Assembly (NCBI GenBank): GCA_001643675.2
Contig: LSRY02000018.1
Location: 1,054,001 to 1,118,000 of the forward strand
Direction of reading: 5' to 3'
Origin: Monocercomonoides exilis
Taxonomy: Eukaryota; Preaxostyla; Oxymonadida; Polymastigidae
DNA: 64,000 bases
Position 1 is the first letter of the stretch; each line of letters starts with the position of its first letter. Shown here piece after piece: positions 61,367-64,000 of the stretch. Made by a program: the position numbers and the translations under genes. The notes below the pieces were generated by a model. The model was not told the origin of the DNA and did not search any database. It saw nothing but the letters and a program-made list of their open reading frames with translations.

Positions 61367-63459
61367 TTACGCAATAGTTTCTGGTGCATTGGCCGCTTCA
61401 CTCATTGCGCTTTCACTTCCTTCTTCTAGTTCCAACAAATACATCTCCTTTATCATCCGTGCAGCGACTGTTGAATTCTTTGAGATAAGTTCACCGATAG
61501 AGTTATCTTTGCTTCAAGGAACAGATATTCATTTCTCTGCAACGTATTTATCAGAGTAGGAAGAAAAGTCGGACGCAGATGAAGAAAAACACATTATTTG
61601 AAGCTGTGCGGGAGGAGGTGCTGTCATGAAAGAATACGATGCAGAAAGAAAGAAAAATACAAGTGAGTATTTTGAAGTTGCCAAAGAGCGACAAAATATC
61701 ATAGAGGCATCTGTTTATCCAAACAAGATATGAAGATGAAAATAAAGGATCTGACATTTCATTATTTTTGGTTGAAGAAAAGACGAGTGAAAGAAGTGAA
61801 AGAAGAAGAAGAAGAAATTGAAATGGCTAACTGACCTTCATTCTCGTTCAACCTGCTGTTGATTTAAATTTCAATTCAACTTTTGATATTCACTTTGTTT
61901 CCACAACTTCATTATTTGTCATTTCTCTCTTCTTCTCTTTCTCCTTCAAATGTCCTACCCCTTCCGCTTCTTCTTGTAACATCTGCTTCAGAAACCGTCT
62001 GGCTGTTTCGAGTCTGTAGTTGAGTGAAGACAGTCAAATGTCTCCAGCAAGTGCCGTCGCATCAGCCATGCCAATGTCAGCAAGTGAGAGCAGAGAGAAG
62101 AACGACGTCCATTCTTTGGCCTGCTGGTGGGTGTATTGCTTGTGGATGATGGAAGAAGAGGCGAAAGAAGAAGAAGAGGCGGAAGAAGAAATAGATAATG
62201 ATAATGAAGAAGATGATAATGAAGAAGAAGAAGAACATGAAGAAGAAGCATCATAAGAATCCTTCACTGAATCAACTTCCTCCATCTCTTTCTGATTTCT
62301 TTCTCTTTCAAATGCCTCAATGAACTCCTGTGCGAGAATGTGGTCAACAACCATCTCATCAGTCACAATGTATGATGCACCATTAACACATTCACACAGA
62401 AGTGCGAGGTGAGCAGGCAAAATCTTCAGCAGGTTCGCCAGTTGCATCATTACTCGTGAATAAAGCGCACTCGATCGAAGAGACTCAGAATGAGTGTTGT
62501 ATAAATGTCCCCTCAGCGTTTCCTGCACAGATCAGGAGGAAGAAGAAGAGAAAGATAAGTTATTTCTTCTAATTTTGTTGGTTCTGCCTTTTTCTTCTTC
62601 TTTCGCTGTTTCTCCTTCTTCTTCTGCTTGTCCTCTCTTTCACATTGTTTGTCTGTAAATTAATTTGTCTCTGCTCCTTTGCCACATGCTGTGCGACAGA
62701 GTTGATGGAAGTCGTTCTGTTTTCCTTTTCCTCTGCCGTTTCAAAAAGGCTGCTGTTCTCCTTCAACAAGGACGGATAACAGTACAACAGCACTCCCAGC
62801 ATAAAATTCTTCTTTGCCGAAAAAAGCATCTCTGTCTGCAGCATCGCAAACTCTTGCTTCACAGCCAGCGGCGGTACCTCATCCAAAATGCTTCCGTCTT
62901 CCCACTTCGCAAAGAACACCGCTTCCCCGTCAGGCACCAGCCACCCGAAGCCTTCTCTCCACAGCTCTGCCAGCGCAATCATGTCCTGCTTCGGAAAGTC
63001 ATCTTCCGTGCCCTCTTTCGCAAAGTGCGCAGTGGCTCGACCGAAGTCGATGCGGTCGCTGCCAATGCCGTAGAGATGGTTCATTCAGTAGAACCGGTTG
63101 TGCTGTGTGCTGGCCAAATAGTCATTCTCTTCAGTTGCTTGAGAGAATGAAGGTTCCACTCCGGCTGTTTGTATCGCAGTGAAAAATGAATCTGCACCGC
63201 TTTTCTTCTCACTATCATAAAATTTGTAGTATGCTTGCTTGTTCTTTTTCAAAGCCGATCGAAATTTGGCAGACTTGTTCGCGATATGTTGAAAATCAAT
63301 GCAACTGTCAACTTCCATGGATTGATCAGCATCACAAGGTGGAATAACTCCAAGCCAGGAATAAAATGATGTGTATGTTGGAACAAAGGCCATGTTCAAA
63401 AGAGTCGAATGCGCCAAATTCATCATTAAAAAAAATGAAAAATAAAAGATCATGATCAA
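61367..63459 (-). pseudogene. Unrecognised protein gene interrupted by in-frame TGA codons
   Basis: A minus-strand coding stretch in several blocks. About 63,459-62,640 reads LLNMAFVPTYTSFYSWLGVI, then after a TGA at 63087-63085 MNHLYGIGSDRIDFGRATAH and WREGFGWLVPDGEAVFFAKW. About 62,523-62,034 begins after an acceptor CTGTGCAG and holds ETLRGHLYNTHSESLRSSAL, LLKILPAHLALLCECVNGAS and a long Ser run. After another TGA (62036-62034) LSSLNYRLETARRFLKQMLQ continues. A last block about 61,640-61,367 has two TGAs (61531-61529 and 61516-61514) before IGELISKNSTVAARMIKEMY. All interruptions are TGA and the sense continues on both sides. Armadillo-like helices are possible; the family is unknown. Confidence 0.5.
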
Positions 63460-64000
63460 TATTTATTATCAAAAAGGGATTATGCAACAGATTAGAGGCA
63501 AAAGAAAAGGAAGCTTCAGTGTTCATCGAAGAAGCAAATGCGTTAAACCCTATCACCTTTAATATAAAAAAAGATGATTTTTTAAATTAGTTGAAAATTT
63601 CATTGAATTTATGTTTTTTTGAAAATATTGAAATTTATTCTAACATTCATAGAATTATCAGAATAATGTCTTTGGGAAAATAGAAAGATTCTGTCATATT
63701 CATTATTTAACAAAAATGCCAATGTTCCAAATTACTCGGAATATCCTTTATCCAACTTTTTATTAATTACTTTCAAAACACTTAATTGATTGGAAGTTGG
63801 GGTCAACTTTACATCATTTTATTATAGAAAGAAAAATGAAACAAATAACATAACTGTTTGTATCATAAAATACAATTATTAAAATATTCTTAAAACAAAG
63901 CAAACGATGAAAGGAAAATGTACAAATTAAATCATCAAATTTCTAGAATTTTCAAACCGAAATTTTCCCCGATTCGATTTATTGAAAAAAGATAACATAA
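63460..64000. other. A+T-rich right flank
   Basis: The first 100 bp may hold an upstream exon of the minus-strand gene (a frame with FNAFASSMNTEASFSFASNL). The rest is A+T-rich with no supported feature. Confidence 0.35.

Noticed and set aside
63049-63087. A 36-nt intron (GTTCTAC...TTGGCAG) that would remove the TGA at 63087-63085
   Set aside because: It would keep frame but has coding-like composition unlike the T-rich introns here, and it would be shorter than any other intron found; not accepted without RNA evidence.
61367-63459. A genome-wide change of the genetic code with TGA read as Trp
   Set aside because: TGA terminates the surface gene, CFAP44 and the lysoplasmalogenase-like gene in normal fashion, TGG is the Trp codon throughout, and TGA also litters obvious pseudogenes (35385-36065).

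Overview
The window looks like nuclear DNA of an anaerobic flagellate of the Preaxostyla/oxymonad kind (Blattamonas- or Monocercomonoides-like). This is inferred from several things read together. There is a very large surface protein built of beta-helix-type modules, ending in one membrane segment and a kinase-like tail. There is a ciliary CFAP44 gene. Nearly every other gene contains short spliceosomal introns (39-205 nt, often starting GTTTGT or GTATGT and ending AG). The standard stop codons are in use. Genes have balanced or G+C-rich composition, whereas the spaces between them are extremely A+T-rich. No bacterial operons, tRNA, rRNA or CRISPR were seen.

Layout, left to right. 1-3703 (-): a casein kinase 1 with a disordered tail of more than 890 residues that runs off the window. 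4810-6370 (-): a multi-exon seven-helix protein of the THH1/TOM1/TOM3 (GPR137-like) type. 7139-8445: a decayed Merlin transposase followed by a small inverted-repeat element. 9594-22192 (-): one surface-protein gene of about 4,200 codons, broken in four places, each explained by one missing base in a homopolymer. 22745-28564 (+): two tandem paralogues of an unrecognised family. 28744-29310 (-): a small three-helix membrane protein, divergent from a choline-transporter-like gene (29641-31699, +).

31700-41300 is a repeat-rich block. It holds two fold-back elements of one family, an interrupted dispersed repeat with an (AT)n tract, a nearly identical 260-bp inverted repeat bounding 3.65 kb that carries surface-module debris, and an almost complete pogo-type transposon with TA target duplication.

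41663-56695 is gene-dense again: a TMEM86/YhhN lysoplasmalogenase-like protein, an unidentified seven-exon gene, a complete seven-exon rhomboid protease, and 94 bp away head-to-head the 3,141-residue CFAP44. 57134-59720 is a decayed DIRS-like retroelement. The last 4 kb holds a small acidic ORF, a broken remnant and a minus-strand gene interrupted by in-frame TGA codons.

Functionally the window mixes housekeeping membrane/lipid genes (choline transporter-like, lysoplasmalogenase-like, rhomboid), one signalling kinase, one axonemal tether-complex gene and a cell-surface gene, separated by transposon-rich spacers. Exon joins below were derived by hand. In five genes the joins give a reading frame that closes exactly, which is internal support for the splice sites.
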